Shown: piece after piece, positions 45,083-54,294 of the stretch
Numbering within the stretch: position 1 is the first letter of the stretch
Layout: every line of letters begins with the position of its first letter
Source of the DNA: Senimuribacter sp049852125
GTDB lineage: Bacteria; Bacillota; Clostridia; Peptostreptococcales; Anaerovoracaceae
Assembly: GCF_049852125.1 (NCBI RefSeq)
Contig: NZ_CP187532.1
Span: 1-64,000 of the forward strand
Reading direction: 5' to 3'
DNA length: 64,000 nt
The notes under the pieces: model-generated
What the model saw: the letters and a program-made list of their open reading frames with translations, nothing else
What the model was told of the DNA's origin: nothing
Databases searched by the model: none
Program-made: the position numbers and the translations under genes

Positions 45083-46447
45083 CTAAAAAATGAGATGCGC
45101 CAGCGGGCAAATAATGATCAAGCTGATGATGGTTCTCTCCAGGAAGAGAATAAACAGCTCAACAATATTCACCGGCAGCTTGGAGCCGAGAATCAGTCCG
45201 CCGACCTCAGATAAGTATATCAGCTGTGTTACAGATACAGACGCTACGATGAATCTGGTCATTTCACTTGCGATGCCTTTTGCCGCAATGATGGACGGTG
45301 TAAACATATCTGTGAATCCGACGATCATCGTCTTGGATGCTTCGGCAGCTTCCGGCACCTGCAGCAGTTCCAGCAGCGGCAGGAACGGCTTTCCGCAGAT
45401 TTCAAAAATAGGTGTATTGTTTGCAAGCACCAGCGCCAGCGTACCGATCGCCATAACTGTCGGCAGGACACCAAACCACATACCTACAGCGTTCTTCATA
45501 CCGTTTTCGAAGAACTGACCAATTCCTCTAAATTCTCCTACCTTCTGCATCGCTAAATCCATACCATACTCGTGGGAAGTCTTATACGGTGCAGGAAGTG
45601 TATCCGGCATCGCTTTTCCTTCTACCACATATACGTCTTTCTTCATGGAAAGAGGCGGGATTCTCGGTACAATAATTGCGCAGGCTACGCCGACCAGACA
45701 GATCATCAGATAGTAAACGCCAAAATACTGCATCAGGCCAACCTGTTCCAATACTACGATACTGAACGTAATGGATACAGCTGAAAATGTAGTTGCAATA
45801 ACGGATGCTTCTCTCGCTGAGTAATAGCCGCCCTCATACTGATTGCAGGTCAGCATAACGCCTAGTGTTCCGTCTCCGATCCAGGAGGTAATACAGTCTA
45901 CAGCTGCACGACCCGGAATCTTAAACAGAGGACGCATTACTTTTGTCAGCAGAGCGCCGACATATTCTAAAAGTCCAAAGTCCAAAAGCAGCGGAAGCAG
46001 AAGGGCTGCGATTAAGAAAATGATAACCAGTACAGTCAAAAGATCGCCTAATACGAATCCGCCTGCACCGCCGTCAGTAATCATGCTGACGATATCCTTA
46101 CCGCCTTCTGTTCCCATGCCCAGATAAGTCATCCAGATGAATACTGCGCCAACCACTCTGACCAGCGCCCACACCGGGCTTGTACAAAAAGTATCTGCTA
46201 AAATTGCGCGTTCTGTCATAAACTTCGGCTTCGCCAGTCCGATCAAAGAACCGATTGCTGAAACCGTGACGATGGCAACGCAGAGAATCGGAAGAACAGA
46301 GCCGAGCGCTCCACCGATCAGATCTGCGATAATCTTTACTGTGACCGTCCAGTTTCCATCGTATTTCACCGGAATCATAAATAAAATGATACCGATGACC
46401 GATGGAACAATAAAACCGGCCACATTTCTACCGTTTTTCTTTTCCAT
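45083..46447 (-). CDS. YjiH-family membrane carrier
   Basis: A 454-residue polytopic protein of the YjiH family with nucleoside-recognition-type gate motifs (SWIGDGTLGVMLT; the late VGFTDMFTPSI). About eleven helices. ATG 46447 follows AGGAG by 7 nt. It appears to be a single-gene transcript. Substrate unknown; amino acids or nucleoside-like compounds are proposed for the family. Confidence 0.88.
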   Translation of the reverse strand: MEKKNGRNVAGFIVPSVIGIILFMIPVKYDGNWTVTVKIIADLIGGALGSVLPILCVAIVTVSAIGSLIGLAKPKFMTERAILADTFCTSPVWALVRVVGAVFIWMTYLGMGTEGGKDIVSMITDGGAGGFVLGDLLTVLVIIFLIAALLLPLLLDFGLLEYVGALLTKVMRPLFKIPGRAAVDCITSWIGDGTLGVMLTCNQYEGGYYSAREASVIATTFSAVSITFSIVVLEQVGLMQYFGVYYLMICLVGVACAIIVPRIPPLSMKKDVYVVEGKAMPDTLPAPYKTSHEYGMDLAMQKVGEFRGIGQFFENGMKNAVGMWFGVLPTVMAIGTLALVLANNTPIFEICGKPFLPLLELLQVPEAAEASKTMIVGFTDMFTPSIIAAKGIASEMTRFIVASVSVTQLIYLSEVGGLILGSKLPVNIVELFILFLERTIISLIIICPLAHLIF

Positions 46448-46491
46448 AATAAAGTCTCCTATTCCTATTCCCTGTTAGGGCAGATAATGTT

Positions 46492-46520
46492 ATTATAACA
46501 TATCCGCAAGATAGTTTCAA
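46492..46520 (-). promoter_or_regulatory. YjiH gene promoter
   Basis: TTGAAA (46515-46520), 17 bp, TATAAT (46492-46497). A perfect TGTTAT-T-ATAACA palindrome (46489-46501) overlaps the -10 and could be an operator. Confidence 0.78.
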
Positions 46521-46590
46521 TGTATTATGTATACACATTTTCATGCATAAAAATTGACCCTTTTACTAATCTCTGACGATCTCATGTAAT

Positions 46591-46656
46591 CACACAAAAA
46601 ACAAAGGAACCATTGCATCAACATTTTCCGGTTAACGTAATGATTCCTTTGTTCAT
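46591..46656 (-). terminator. Terminator of symporter-cyclase operon
   Basis: Long stem (AACAAAGGAATCATT paired with AATGGTTCCTTTGTT) followed by TTTTTG on the minus strand, just beyond the cyclase stop. Confidence 0.88.
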
Positions 46657-46665
46657 TTTTGAATT

Positions 46666-47325
46666 TTACTTCTTTGCATAACATACTGCGCGTATCGGTG
46701 ATCCGTCAGATCCCTTTACCGTCAGCGGCAGGAAAGAAAAAACATATTTTCTCCCCGCTGTCAGTGAATCCAAATTTCTTATGTTTTCGACCAATAAGGT
46801 TTCATTTTTCAATAAAATGCTATGGGCATGATCTGTGTCAAGGGAAGTAGAATCTAAGCTAAATGCATCTACAGCAACTATACCGATACCCTTCTTCGTC
46901 AGATATCTTGCAGCATCCTCTGACAAATACGGATGGTTTTCATATTCCTTTGTCCCATAGTATTTTTCCCAACCTGTTTTGACAACAACAATCTCAACGT
47001 CATCTAACAGTTCATCATATGCTGAAAAGTCCTCTGACTCTAACTGCTGCATCGGTTTTTTTCCAGTCAAATCACAAACTATGCCAATACCAGTAAACTT
47101 TTCTAAAGGAAAGTCATCAATTTTTTTTCCCTTCTCAATGTGATGATATGGCGCATCAATATGTGTTCCCGCATGGGTTGAAATGTGCAGCATATCTACA
47201 TGCCATTGGTCGTCCTTGTAATCAACGCAGTTTTCTATTTTTACGTTCTCTGCGCCAGGATAAACCTGCATCCCTGTTTCTATCGGCTGCGTTAAATCTA
47301 CAATTTCTATTCCTTTTTCAATCAT
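46666..47325 (-). CDS. Cyclase-family metal hydrolase (kynurenine-formamidase-like)
   Basis: A 219-residue protein of the cyclase/KynB family. The metal motif HxGTHxDxPxH appears as HAGTHIDAPYHH (51-62), with the downstream TGW and VAVDAFSLD motifs. Members hydrolyse N-formylkynurenine, isatin or cyclic amides. ATG 47325 overlaps the symporter stop by 4 nt, so uptake and hydrolysis are coupled. Substrate unknown. Confidence 0.88.
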   Translation of the reverse strand: MIEKGIEIVDLTQPIETGMQVYPGAENVKIENCVDYKDDQWHVDMLHISTHAGTHIDAPYHHIEKGKKIDDFPLEKFTGIGIVCDLTGKKPMQQLESEDFSAYDELLDDVEIVVVKTGWEKYYGTKEYENHPYLSEDAARYLTKKGIGIVAVDAFSLDSTSLDTDHAHSILLKNETLLVENIRNLDSLTAGRKYVFSFLPLTVKGSDGSPIRAVCYAKK

Positions 47326-48824
47326 TTTACAATCTCCATGTCTTTGTCCGGATAGTAATTTCCATCATTGTCATATTTTTTCAACACATCAAACATCTCA
47401 TCAATGTGAGACTGTTTTCCAAAAATGAACCCACAGGCAATATAGGCGATGGCACTCAAAATCATACCAATTAAAGTACCTCCCATGCTGGTTGAAGCAA
47501 ATATATCCGTTAAATTCTGCAGCAGCGCACAGATACATCCAATCCCCATGCTAACCCACGCGCCGATGGAATTTCCTCGTTTCCAAAATACTCCTCCAAC
47601 AAGCGGTATGATGCACATGCATACGAAATCATACAAAATCAGCGCAAAGAAATTTAACTGCGGAATATCTACCGATGCAATGATCATCGAGAAAAGAAAT
47701 ACTGCTGCCGTCGTCCATTTCGCCAGTTTTACAACTGGAGTCTTTTTCCAGATCATTGTCAATATATCTTTCGCAAACGGTACGGAAATACAATTGGCTG
47801 TAGCAGAAATGCTTCCCATCGCTGCTGCGCCCGCAAAACAGCCGACCAGCCCGAGTCCTACCGCTCCAGAATATTTGTTGGCAATAAAGAATTCCGCAAT
47901 CTGTGAATCTGCCGGCGCATCATCCATAAGACTGACGCCCATTGCAGGTACTAAAATCAAAAATACGACGATAACAGCGCAAATCGGCGCAATATACAAC
48001 GTCTTTTTTGTTTCTCTCGGCGAAGAACTCAGGTAAAGCCGCTGGAACGTTGTTGGCCAGCAATAAGATCCTAACGTTCCTGTAATGACACTGACAATCC
48101 ACATCTGCTGAAGTCCGCTTTCTTTCGGCAAATAAAGCAGTTCAGGCTTGTGCAGAGAAATCATCTCATATAACGGTACAAATCCTCCATATGCTTTATA
48201 GGCAATGTAAATAAATAAGATTGACCCTACTACTACAAATGAAAATCCCTGAATCACAGATGTGATTGCGGTAGCATTTACACCGCCGATTGTAGTATAT
48301 AATCCTACTACGATTCCACTGATCCACACGCCTGCAGTCATTGAAACTGCACCGTTTGTAGAAACATTAATAATATAAGCCAAAGTGATTATTTCAATAA
48401 TCAGCCAAGCGCCATCAACAATCAGCATAAATACAGAATAAAACTTTTGAAATGCCGGGCTATTGTATCTCACGCCCATAAAATCTGACGGCGTTTCCAA
48501 ATTGTAGTGCTTTCCCCATGACCATACCGGTCTTGCAAACAAATACATGAATAGTAAGCTTCCAATGGAATACACCATTTCATATTGTGGAAACAAGCCG
48601 ATATCAACGGAATTTCCTACCCAGCCAGTATAGGTCGAACCTACATACCATCCTGCCATATATGTAAAACATACAAAGAACCATGGCATTTGTCTATTGC
48701 CTACCGCATACGTTTCCATTGTTTCCTGCGGCTTGTGATAAAGCTTTGCAGCAATTAAGTTTACTGCAACAAATGCAACGAGAATTCCAATTACAACCGG
48801 TGTGTTAATACTCAATCTTTTCAC
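47322..48824 (-). CDS. Sodium:solute symporter (SSS family)
   Basis: A 500-residue SSS protein with about thirteen helices, TYTGWVGNSVD and GGVNATAITSVIQG as conserved sodium-site regions. GTG 48824 overlaps the small membrane gene by 20 nt; TTG 48815 has the better-spaced AAAGGGG site. It brings in the substrate of the downstream cyclase-family hydrolase. Confidence 0.9.
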   Translation of the reverse strand: MKRLSINTPVVIGILVAFVAVNLIAAKLYHKPQETMETYAVGNRQMPWFFVCFTYMAGWYVGSTYTGWVGNSVDIGLFPQYEMVYSIGSLLFMYLFARPVWSWGKHYNLETPSDFMGVRYNSPAFQKFYSVFMLIVDGAWLIIEIITLAYIINVSTNGAVSMTAGVWISGIVVGLYTTIGGVNATAITSVIQGFSFVVVGSILFIYIAYKAYGGFVPLYEMISLHKPELLYLPKESGLQQMWIVSVITGTLGSYCWPTTFQRLYLSSSPRETKKTLYIAPICAVIVVFLILVPAMGVSLMDDAPADSQIAEFFIANKYSGAVGLGLVGCFAGAAAMGSISATANCISVPFAKDILTMIWKKTPVVKLAKWTTAAVFLFSMIIASVDIPQLNFFALILYDFVCMCIIPLVGGVFWKRGNSIGAWVSMGIGCICALLQNLTDIFASTSMGGTLIGMILSAIAYIACGFIFGKQSHIDEMFDVLKKYDNDGNYYPDKDMEIVK

Positions 48825-49065
48825 CCCTTTCTCTCATTTCCCGCTCTTTTTTTGTGATATAGTTTTCAATTATGTTTGTACCTGCCAGTACAACACACAT
48901 CAGCACACTATCCACAATAATCGCGACCTCTGACACCGGCCACCCGAAACTGGTTAAATCCGGTTTATTCCATATCTGCATTAATCCGGGTACAATCATA
49001 AACAGAAGCAGAACAACGATTAAAATAGTTGATGCCATATAGAGTTTTTTAATTCTTTTCGACAT
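48805..49065 (-). CDS. Small two-helix membrane protein, symporter partner
   Basis: An 86-residue protein with two hydrophobic helices (about 8-30 and 45-65) and a charged tail (KKEREMRERGEK). ATG 49065 follows AAAGGAG. It precedes and overlaps the symporter gene, as small accessory subunits of SSS carriers do. I do not recognise a named family. Confidence 0.82.
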   Translation of the reverse strand: MSKRIKKLYMASTILIVVLLLFMIVPGLMQIWNKPDLTSFGWPVSEVAIIVDSVLMCVVLAGTNIIENYITKKEREMRERGEKIEY

Positions 49066-49093
49066 TTTTTCTCTCCTTTCACGTGATAACTTT

Positions 49094-49123
49094 ATCATAA
49101 GGTTTTCTATTCGACTTATTCAA
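49094..49123 (-). promoter_or_regulatory. Promoter of symporter-cyclase operon
   Basis: TTGAAT (49118-49123), 18 bp, TATGAT (49094-49099). Confidence 0.68.
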
Positions 49124-49195
49124 CGGCTTATTTTTGTCCAGGCAAACAAACAGAGATTTTTCCATTTGTTTTTCAATACATTTTTAAATCTCACC

Positions 49196-49216
49196 AAAAT
49201 TTCATTATGAAATTTT
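49196..49216. promoter_or_regulatory. 21-bp perfect palindrome in PucR-symporter gap
   Basis: AAAATTTCAT-T-ATGAAATTTT lies between the divergent PucR gene and the symporter operon, about 36 bp upstream of a TATAAT (49252-49257) serving the PucR gene. A likely regulator-binding site. Confidence 0.65.
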
Positions 49217-49290
49217 GAAAAAGTTCAATTACCCAATATGTCTCCCTTGTTTATAATGGATATATGCTAAAAAGAAAGAAGGTAAATATA

Positions 49291-50481
49291 TTGAATTACA
49301 CTGTTTCAGATTTTTATGAAACCTTCCATTATGGACTAAAAATTATTGCCGGTCATGGCGGCATGAGCAGAATTATCTCTGACCCGGGAATCCTAGACTA
49401 TGAATTAGACGCTGTATTAAGAGACAAATATCTGCACACTAATTTTCATGAAAATCAGCTGGTGGTTACGACTTTTTCATGTGCAAAAGATAATCCCTTT
49501 ATGGTTTCTGACGCCATCAAACATCTGATTGCAAAAGACGTCAGTTGTCTCGTTATCAAAAATGTTTTCAAGCTTCCAATTCACGAAACCATTCTGCGTT
49601 ATGCTGACGCAAAAAATTTTCCTATTTTTCTCATTGATACGCAGGAAATATATATAGAAAACATTATCTGCGAAGTAAATCGATGCTGCCGCCTTCGATC
49701 TGATATGCTTTATTTTAGAAAAATGTTATCCCAAATTTTTTCTTTGCCCCTTTCTTCTGAAGAAATCATCACCAATCTGAAGAAGATTAATCCATCCTGC
49801 CAGGAGCAATTCTTCACAATATACATAAAACTAGATACACTGCAATCAAATTTGTGTCCGGAAGCTTATTATGATCGTTTTTGCTGCAGCGATTTAAACG
49901 TTCCAAGCAACGCCCTCATCCTGCTGGAAAACAGCTTGCTTTATATTCATTCGGAAGATAATATCAACAAAAAATTCTCCGATTCTTTTATTACGCACAT
50001 TCTGCAAATCCTTCTCTGTGAAGACCCATATTCCGGATGCGGAGTCAGCCAATATCATCTAACAATGGCGGAATTCAAAATTTCTTTACAGGAAAGCGTT
50101 TATGCTGCCTCTATGCCCTCCGAAATTTCATCCTATACGAAGTATAGCTGCTTAGGCTCTTATAGGATTATATTTCCATTTGTACAAAGCAGCGAAATGA
50201 ATCGATACGCAAAAGATATTTTAAAAACCACCGAGGACTATGATATTGAAAATAACAGCCATCTGCTGAACACACTGCAAATTTATATAGAAACAAATTG
50301 TGACCTTACAGCCACAGCGAAGAAACTCTCCCAACATAAAAATACAATTCGTTATCGTTTAAACAAAATTAAAGATTTAACAGGTCTTGATTACAAAAAC
50401 TTTACAGATCTCGAACAACTTTCCCTCGCACTTCGCATCTACCAATGCAGAAGTCACTTACTGCCGCAGCAATTATTCTAA
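49291..50481 (+). CDS. PucR-family transcriptional regulator
   Basis: A 396-residue regulator: N-terminal PucR domain (~5-120), a variable middle, and the C-terminal HTH_30 (AKKLSQHKNTIRYRLNKI). TTG 49291 has GAAGG 8 nt upstream; ATG 49264 lacks a ribosome site and coincides with the start predicted from the TATAAT at 49252. Divergent from the symporter-cyclase operon, which it probably controls in response to the transported compound. Confidence 0.9.
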   Translation: MNYTVSDFYETFHYGLKIIAGHGGMSRIISDPGILDYELDAVLRDKYLHTNFHENQLVVTTFSCAKDNPFMVSDAIKHLIAKDVSCLVIKNVFKLPIHETILRYADAKNFPIFLIDTQEIYIENIICEVNRCCRLRSDMLYFRKMLSQIFSLPLSSEEIITNLKKINPSCQEQFFTIYIKLDTLQSNLCPEAYYDRFCCSDLNVPSNALILLENSLLYIHSEDNINKKFSDSFITHILQILLCEDPYSGCGVSQYHLTMAEFKISLQESVYAASMPSEISSYTKYSCLGSYRIIFPFVQSSEMNRYAKDILKTTEDYDIENNSHLLNTLQIYIETNCDLTATAKKLSQHKNTIRYRLNKIKDLTGLDYKNFTDLEQLSLALRIYQCRSHLLPQQLF

Positions 50482-50513
50482 GCTGTCATCATACATGATA
50501 ATTACTATCAAAA

Positions 50514-50541
50514 GACGGGAACGTTTCTGCACGTTCCCGCC
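50514..50541. terminator. Bidirectional terminator between pucR-type and gntR-type genes
   Basis: CGGGAACGT (50516-50524) pairs with ACGTTCCCG (50531-50539); CTTTATTTC follows on the plus strand and TCTTTTGA on the minus strand. Confidence 0.85.
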
Positions 50542-50556
50542 TTTATTTCTTGTTTC

Positions 50557-51219
50557 CTATTTCACATTATAAATAAACTCCGCCCGGCGTTTAGAGCCAT
50601 CCAAATGATTGGACATGGCAGTCTTTGCGGCTTCCACATCTCGCGCCCTGATGGTGTCCAAAATAGTACGGTGCTCAGATAAAATCTCTTTCAGCGAGGT
50701 CTGATCGCAGCCCAGCGCTTTTCTTGTCTGCTCTATGTACTCCTTATAGGAACGGAGTACCTGCGCCATAAAGCGGCTGCCTGCCGCATTGTAAATGACA
50801 CTATGAAAATCAGAGTTAATTTCCAGCACCTTCTTGCCGTCCTGTTTGGTCGTGTAAAACTCCATCAGATCAATCTGTTCCTGCAGCTGCTGTATCTGCT
50901 CCGGCGTAATTCTGCTGACTGCCCATTCCACCGCCAGCACCTCCAGCGCCTTGCGCACCGCATAAAGATCCTCAATGTCCTGTCTGGTAAACCCTTTGGC
51001 AAAACAGCCGCGGTTGGGAATGTAGTCGATAAGTCCCTCATTCTCCAGCTGTTTAAACGCCTCGCGAATCGGCGTACGGCTTACGCGAAGCTCCGCCGCG
51101 ATCTGATTTTCCTTAATTTTTTCCCCAATCTTATATTCCCCCTTCAAAATCCGTTCTCTGACGATATCCGCGATTTCATCAGTAAGAGAAAAAGAATTGG
51201 AAAAATTATTGTCTGTCAT
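50557..51219 (-). CDS. GntR-family (FadR/FCD) regulator of hut genes
   Basis: A 220-residue regulator. Winged helix at ~10-75 (AAELRVSRTPIREAFKQLENEGL) and an all-helical FCD effector domain with metal-site His residues. ATG 51219 follows AGGAG by 6 nt; the upstream frame runs into ftcD. Last gene of the hut cluster, 43 nt after ftcD. Likely senses histidine, urocanate or another intermediate; the TGTCAGT repeats before hutI are the candidate operator. Confidence 0.9.
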   Translation of the reverse strand: MTDNNFSNSFSLTDEIADIVRERILKGEYKIGEKIKENQIAAELRVSRTPIREAFKQLENEGLIDYIPNRGCFAKGFTRQDIEDLYAVRKALEVLAVEWAVSRITPEQIQQLQEQIDLMEFYTTKQDGKKVLEINSDFHSVIYNAAGSRFMAQVLRSYKEYIEQTRKALGCDQTSLKEILSEHRTILDTIRARDVEAAKTAMSNHLDGSKRRAEFIYNVK

Positions 51220-51262
51220 CTGCCTCTCCTCACGCTTTGAAAGTCTATCTATATTTATATCA

Positions 51263-52171
51263 CTACAGGATGTGATTTTCAAGTACTTGTGTGTGGAAAT
51301 CAAAATCTTTTATCTGCAGATAGTATTCCGCGGAATCCACCAGCGCTTTCATCGGGCAAAGTCCAATGATTTCTGTTCCCGTTACCACCACGCCGTATCT
51401 AGCGGCTTCTGCCCTCACAAGTTCTGTCACACGGTACAGCGGCGTTTGCTCATAGTTGGTCATATTGATAGAAACCTGCGCATACTTCTTACCTGTTGCC
51501 TCGTCTTCAATGTCGAAGCCCATGGCTTTGACACATTTCAGGCCGCCGTCCTTTTCTCTGATGATTTTGGCAATGTTCTTGGCAACCTGCACATCGTCCG
51601 TACTCAGATTCAGATTATAAGCGACAAGGGGCGGTCTTGCACCTACCGCCATCACGCCTGCAGTCGGATGAATCTTTCTGCCGCCAAAGTCCGGTTCCCA
51701 GTCCGGTTCCTGGACTTTTTCAGCCATGCCCTCAAACTGACCTTTTCTAATCTTCACCAGGTTCTGTCTTTCCGGTCTGGTCGCCGAGTACTCATAAAGG
51801 AATACCGGCACGCCCGCTTCGTCTGCAATTCTCGCGCCAACTACCTTTGACAGTTCTACGCAATCCTCTGTGGTGCAGTCTTTAATTGCCAAAAACGGCA
51901 TCACGTCTACCGCGCCCATTCTCGGATGCTCTCCCTCGTGCTTTGTCAGGTCGATGAGTTCCGCCGCTTTCTTCACAAGCTTCACACTGGCTTCTTCCAC
52001 GCCTTTCGCGTCGCCGATATAGGTGATTACGGTTCTGTTGTGGCTCTCGTCAGAGCTATAGTTCAAAAGGGTGCATCCCGGTGTGGTTCTGATCTGGTCC
52101 ACACATGCCTCTATGACGTCGGTTCTTCTTCCCTCGCTGATATTTGGAATGCTTTCAATAATCTGTGCCAT
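51263..52171 (-). CDS. ftcD: Glutamate formimidoyltransferase
   Basis: A 302-residue FtcD with both formiminotransferase halves (start PNISEGR; HPRMGAVDVMPF) but no cyclodeaminase domain, which is encoded separately upstream. It moves the formimino group from N-formimino-L-glutamate to tetrahydrofolate, releasing glutamate. ATG 52171 follows AAAGGAG. Confidence 0.95.
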   Translation of the reverse strand: MAQIIESIPNISEGRRTDVIEACVDQIRTTPGCTLLNYSSDESHNRTVITYIGDAKGVEEASVKLVKKAAELIDLTKHEGEHPRMGAVDVMPFLAIKDCTTEDCVELSKVVGARIADEAGVPVFLYEYSATRPERQNLVKIRKGQFEGMAEKVQEPDWEPDFGGRKIHPTAGVMAVGARPPLVAYNLNLSTDDVQVAKNIAKIIREKDGGLKCVKAMGFDIEDEATGKKYAQVSINMTNYEQTPLYRVTELVRAEAARYGVVVTGTEIIGLCPMKALVDSAEYYLQIKDFDFHTQVLENHIL

Positions 52172-52199
52172 GGTTTTCTTTCTCCTTTATCATATAAAC

Positions 52200-52826
52200 T
52201 TAGAGCGCCGAAGCAACTTCATTGTATAAGCTGCTGGCAATTTGATCTGCTGCGTCAAACATCTTCTGTCCTTCTTCTGCGTAATACGCTGCCTTTGCCT
52301 CGTCCTTTACGCCCGGCAAATTGATTTTTACATTGAGCCACGCGCCCTTAATGCAACCGGTCAAATTCAGCACCGCTACGCCCAAATCGCTAGCCGCGCT
52401 TAGATTGGATTTGCCAATCATGGTCTTTGCCAGCATCAGTCCTTCATATCCAAGCTGCATGGTGCGGAAAGGAACTTCTGTTGCCACCAGCGTACCGTCC
52501 GCGATCGCTTTCTTCCTCGCAGCCTTTTCCTCATCTGTTTCTTTCGGCATTTTAAAGGCTGCGGCAATCAGATTAAAGGCTTCTGTGTCCTTATCCACGG
52601 ATGCGACCAGTTCTTCATACAACGCCGCGCCTTTTTCCTTTGCTTCTCTGCAAACCTCCTGATAATCTACATACTTTTCTTTTCCCAAAGTCAGATCCGC
52701 CACCATCATGAACAAAGCCACGCCCTGCGCGCCTGCCAGCGCGCTGACTGAACCGCCGCCGGGCGCCGGTGCGTCCGACTTCAAAACGTCCAGATATTCT
52801 TTTACCTGCATATCAATCAATTTCAT
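52200..52826 (-). CDS. fchA: Formimidoyltetrahydrofolate cyclodeaminase
   Basis: A 208-residue FchA/cyclodeaminase-family protein with the PAPGGGSVSALAG start and the helical bundle of the family. It converts 5-formimino-THF to methenyl-THF and ammonia. ATG shares one base with the hutI stop (TAATG), so translation is coupled. Confidence 0.95.
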   Translation of the reverse strand: MKLIDMQVKEYLDVLKSDAPAPGGGSVSALAGAQGVALFMMVADLTLGKEKYVDYQEVCREAKEKGAALYEELVASVDKDTEAFNLIAAAFKMPKETDEEKAARKKAIADGTLVATEVPFRTMQLGYEGLMLAKTMIGKSNLSAASDLGVAVLNLTGCIKGAWLNVKINLPGVKDEAKAAYYAEEGQKMFDAADQIASSLYNEVASAL

Positions 52827-54070
52827 TATACTAACATTCCTTTCTTAATTACCTGCAGAGCCAAATTGGAGCCGAACCTGTAGCAGAGCATATCCATGTC
52901 CGGCGCATCCCAGATCACCAGGTCGCCTTGTTTACCTACTTCCAGCGTTCCCACCAGGCTGCCTTTACCGATAGCGCACGCCGGATTGATGGTCACTGCA
53001 GTCAAAACCTCTTCCGGCAGCATGCGATACTTGATGCATGCCAAATTCATGACAAACTGCAAATTCAGTGACGGGCAGGAACCTGGATTAAAATCCGATG
53101 CCACAGCTACCGGTATGCCCAGTTCAATCATTCTGCGAGCAGGCGCAAAGTCCGCCCCCAGATAGAATGAGGTTGCCGGCAGACACATGGCGGTCACGCC
53201 GTTGCTTGCCATAGAGGCAAGCCCCTTTTCATTGATGGCAATGAGATGCTCACAGCTGACCGCACCCATTTCTCCCGACAGTTCACTGCCGCCGATTGCC
53301 TCAATTTCATCAGCATGAACCTTTAGTCCGAAGCCAAGCTCCTTCGCCTTTTCTAAATATTTTTTGCTCTGCGCATAGTTGAACACGGAGTCCTCAGTAA
53401 ACACGTCTGCGAAGTCCGCTAGCTGATGCTCTTTTACATAGGGAAGCAGATCGCGGCAAAGCAGATCGATAAACGCATCGGCGCCGCCCTCGATATCTTT
53501 ATACTCCTCTGGAATCGCATGAGCGCCCATAAAGGTGGACACCACATCCATGGGATGATCTTCGTTTAATTTTTTTAAGACTTCCAGCATCTTAACTTCT
53601 GTATCGAAATCCAGTCCATACCCACTCTTTGCTTCACAGGTCGTGACGCCCAGACCCATCATCTCATCCAGAAAGCCTTCGGTCTTATCGTAAAGCTCCT
53701 GAAAGGACGCTGCTCTGGTTTTTCTCACTGTATCAAGAATCCCGCCGCCTGCACGCAAAATATCCAGATATCCTGCGCCTTTCAGCTTCATCGGAATTTC
53801 GTGCTGCCGATAGCCTCCAAAGACCATATGGGTATGCCCCTCAACCAGTCCCGGTGTCACCAGATGCCCTTCTGCATCGATGATGGTATCTGCATTTTCG
53901 CCGCCTGCCGGGATTTCGCCGCCGCTGGTAATCTCTTTAATGACGCCGTCCTCGATGAGAATTGCCGCATCCTGCAGTTTCAGATTTTCACCCTGTGCCG
54001 CGCCGCCGTGACTGAAGCTGCCGACCGGTGTCTGCAGCAGTCCGATATTTTTCACAAGTAATGTTGTCAT
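52826..54070 (-). CDS. hutI: Imidazolonepropionase
   Basis: A 414-residue amidohydrolase. Metal motif GHTHMVFGG, KSGYGLDF, HADE and ASDFNPG are all present and typical of HutI, which opens imidazolone-propionate to formiminoglutamate. ATG 54070 has GAGG 11 nt upstream; the longer frame to 54109 has no better site. It follows a 224-bp gap with an elaborate inverted repeat, so it may begin its own transcript. Confidence 0.95.
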   Translation of the reverse strand: MTTLLVKNIGLLQTPVGSFSHGGAAQGENLKLQDAAILIEDGVIKEITSGGEIPAGGENADTIIDAEGHLVTPGLVEGHTHMVFGGYRQHEIPMKLKGAGYLDILRAGGGILDTVRKTRAASFQELYDKTEGFLDEMMGLGVTTCEAKSGYGLDFDTEVKMLEVLKKLNEDHPMDVVSTFMGAHAIPEEYKDIEGGADAFIDLLCRDLLPYVKEHQLADFADVFTEDSVFNYAQSKKYLEKAKELGFGLKVHADEIEAIGGSELSGEMGAVSCEHLIAINEKGLASMASNGVTAMCLPATSFYLGADFAPARRMIELGIPVAVASDFNPGSCPSLNLQFVMNLACIKYRMLPEEVLTAVTINPACAIGKGSLVGTLEVGKQGDLVIWDAPDMDMLCYRFGSNLALQVIKKGMLV

Positions 54071-54174
54071 TTGGTGATTTTCCTCGTCTTTCCTTGTGTT
54101 TACAGACAAAATTATAAATTTATCAATATTTTGTCAGCATTTTCGGTCCAAACACTTCCATATTCATAGATTTT

Positions 54175-54220
54175 ACTGACAGAACTGACAATCTTATTTG
54201 ATTTTATCAGTTTTGTCAGT
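54175..54220. promoter_or_regulatory. TGTCAGT operator array upstream of hutI
   Basis: ACTGACA at 54175-54181 and 54184-54190 face TATCAGT at 54205-54211 and TGTCAGT at 54214-54220. The two 16-bp blocks are inverted with 14 of 16 matching positions and a 14-bp centre. A further TGTCAG lies at 54132-54137. It is probably the site of the hut GntR protein. Confidence 0.65.
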
Positions 54221-54294
54221 ATACGAAAGCACTGCACTGGATGGACTGCATGAATCCGTCCAATGCCGCCTCTGTTATCATGATTATCCCGATA

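Noticed and set aside
54230..54260. Hairpin after hutU as a terminator
   Set aside because: Arms pair with several G-T pairs but no T-run follows; termination is unproven.
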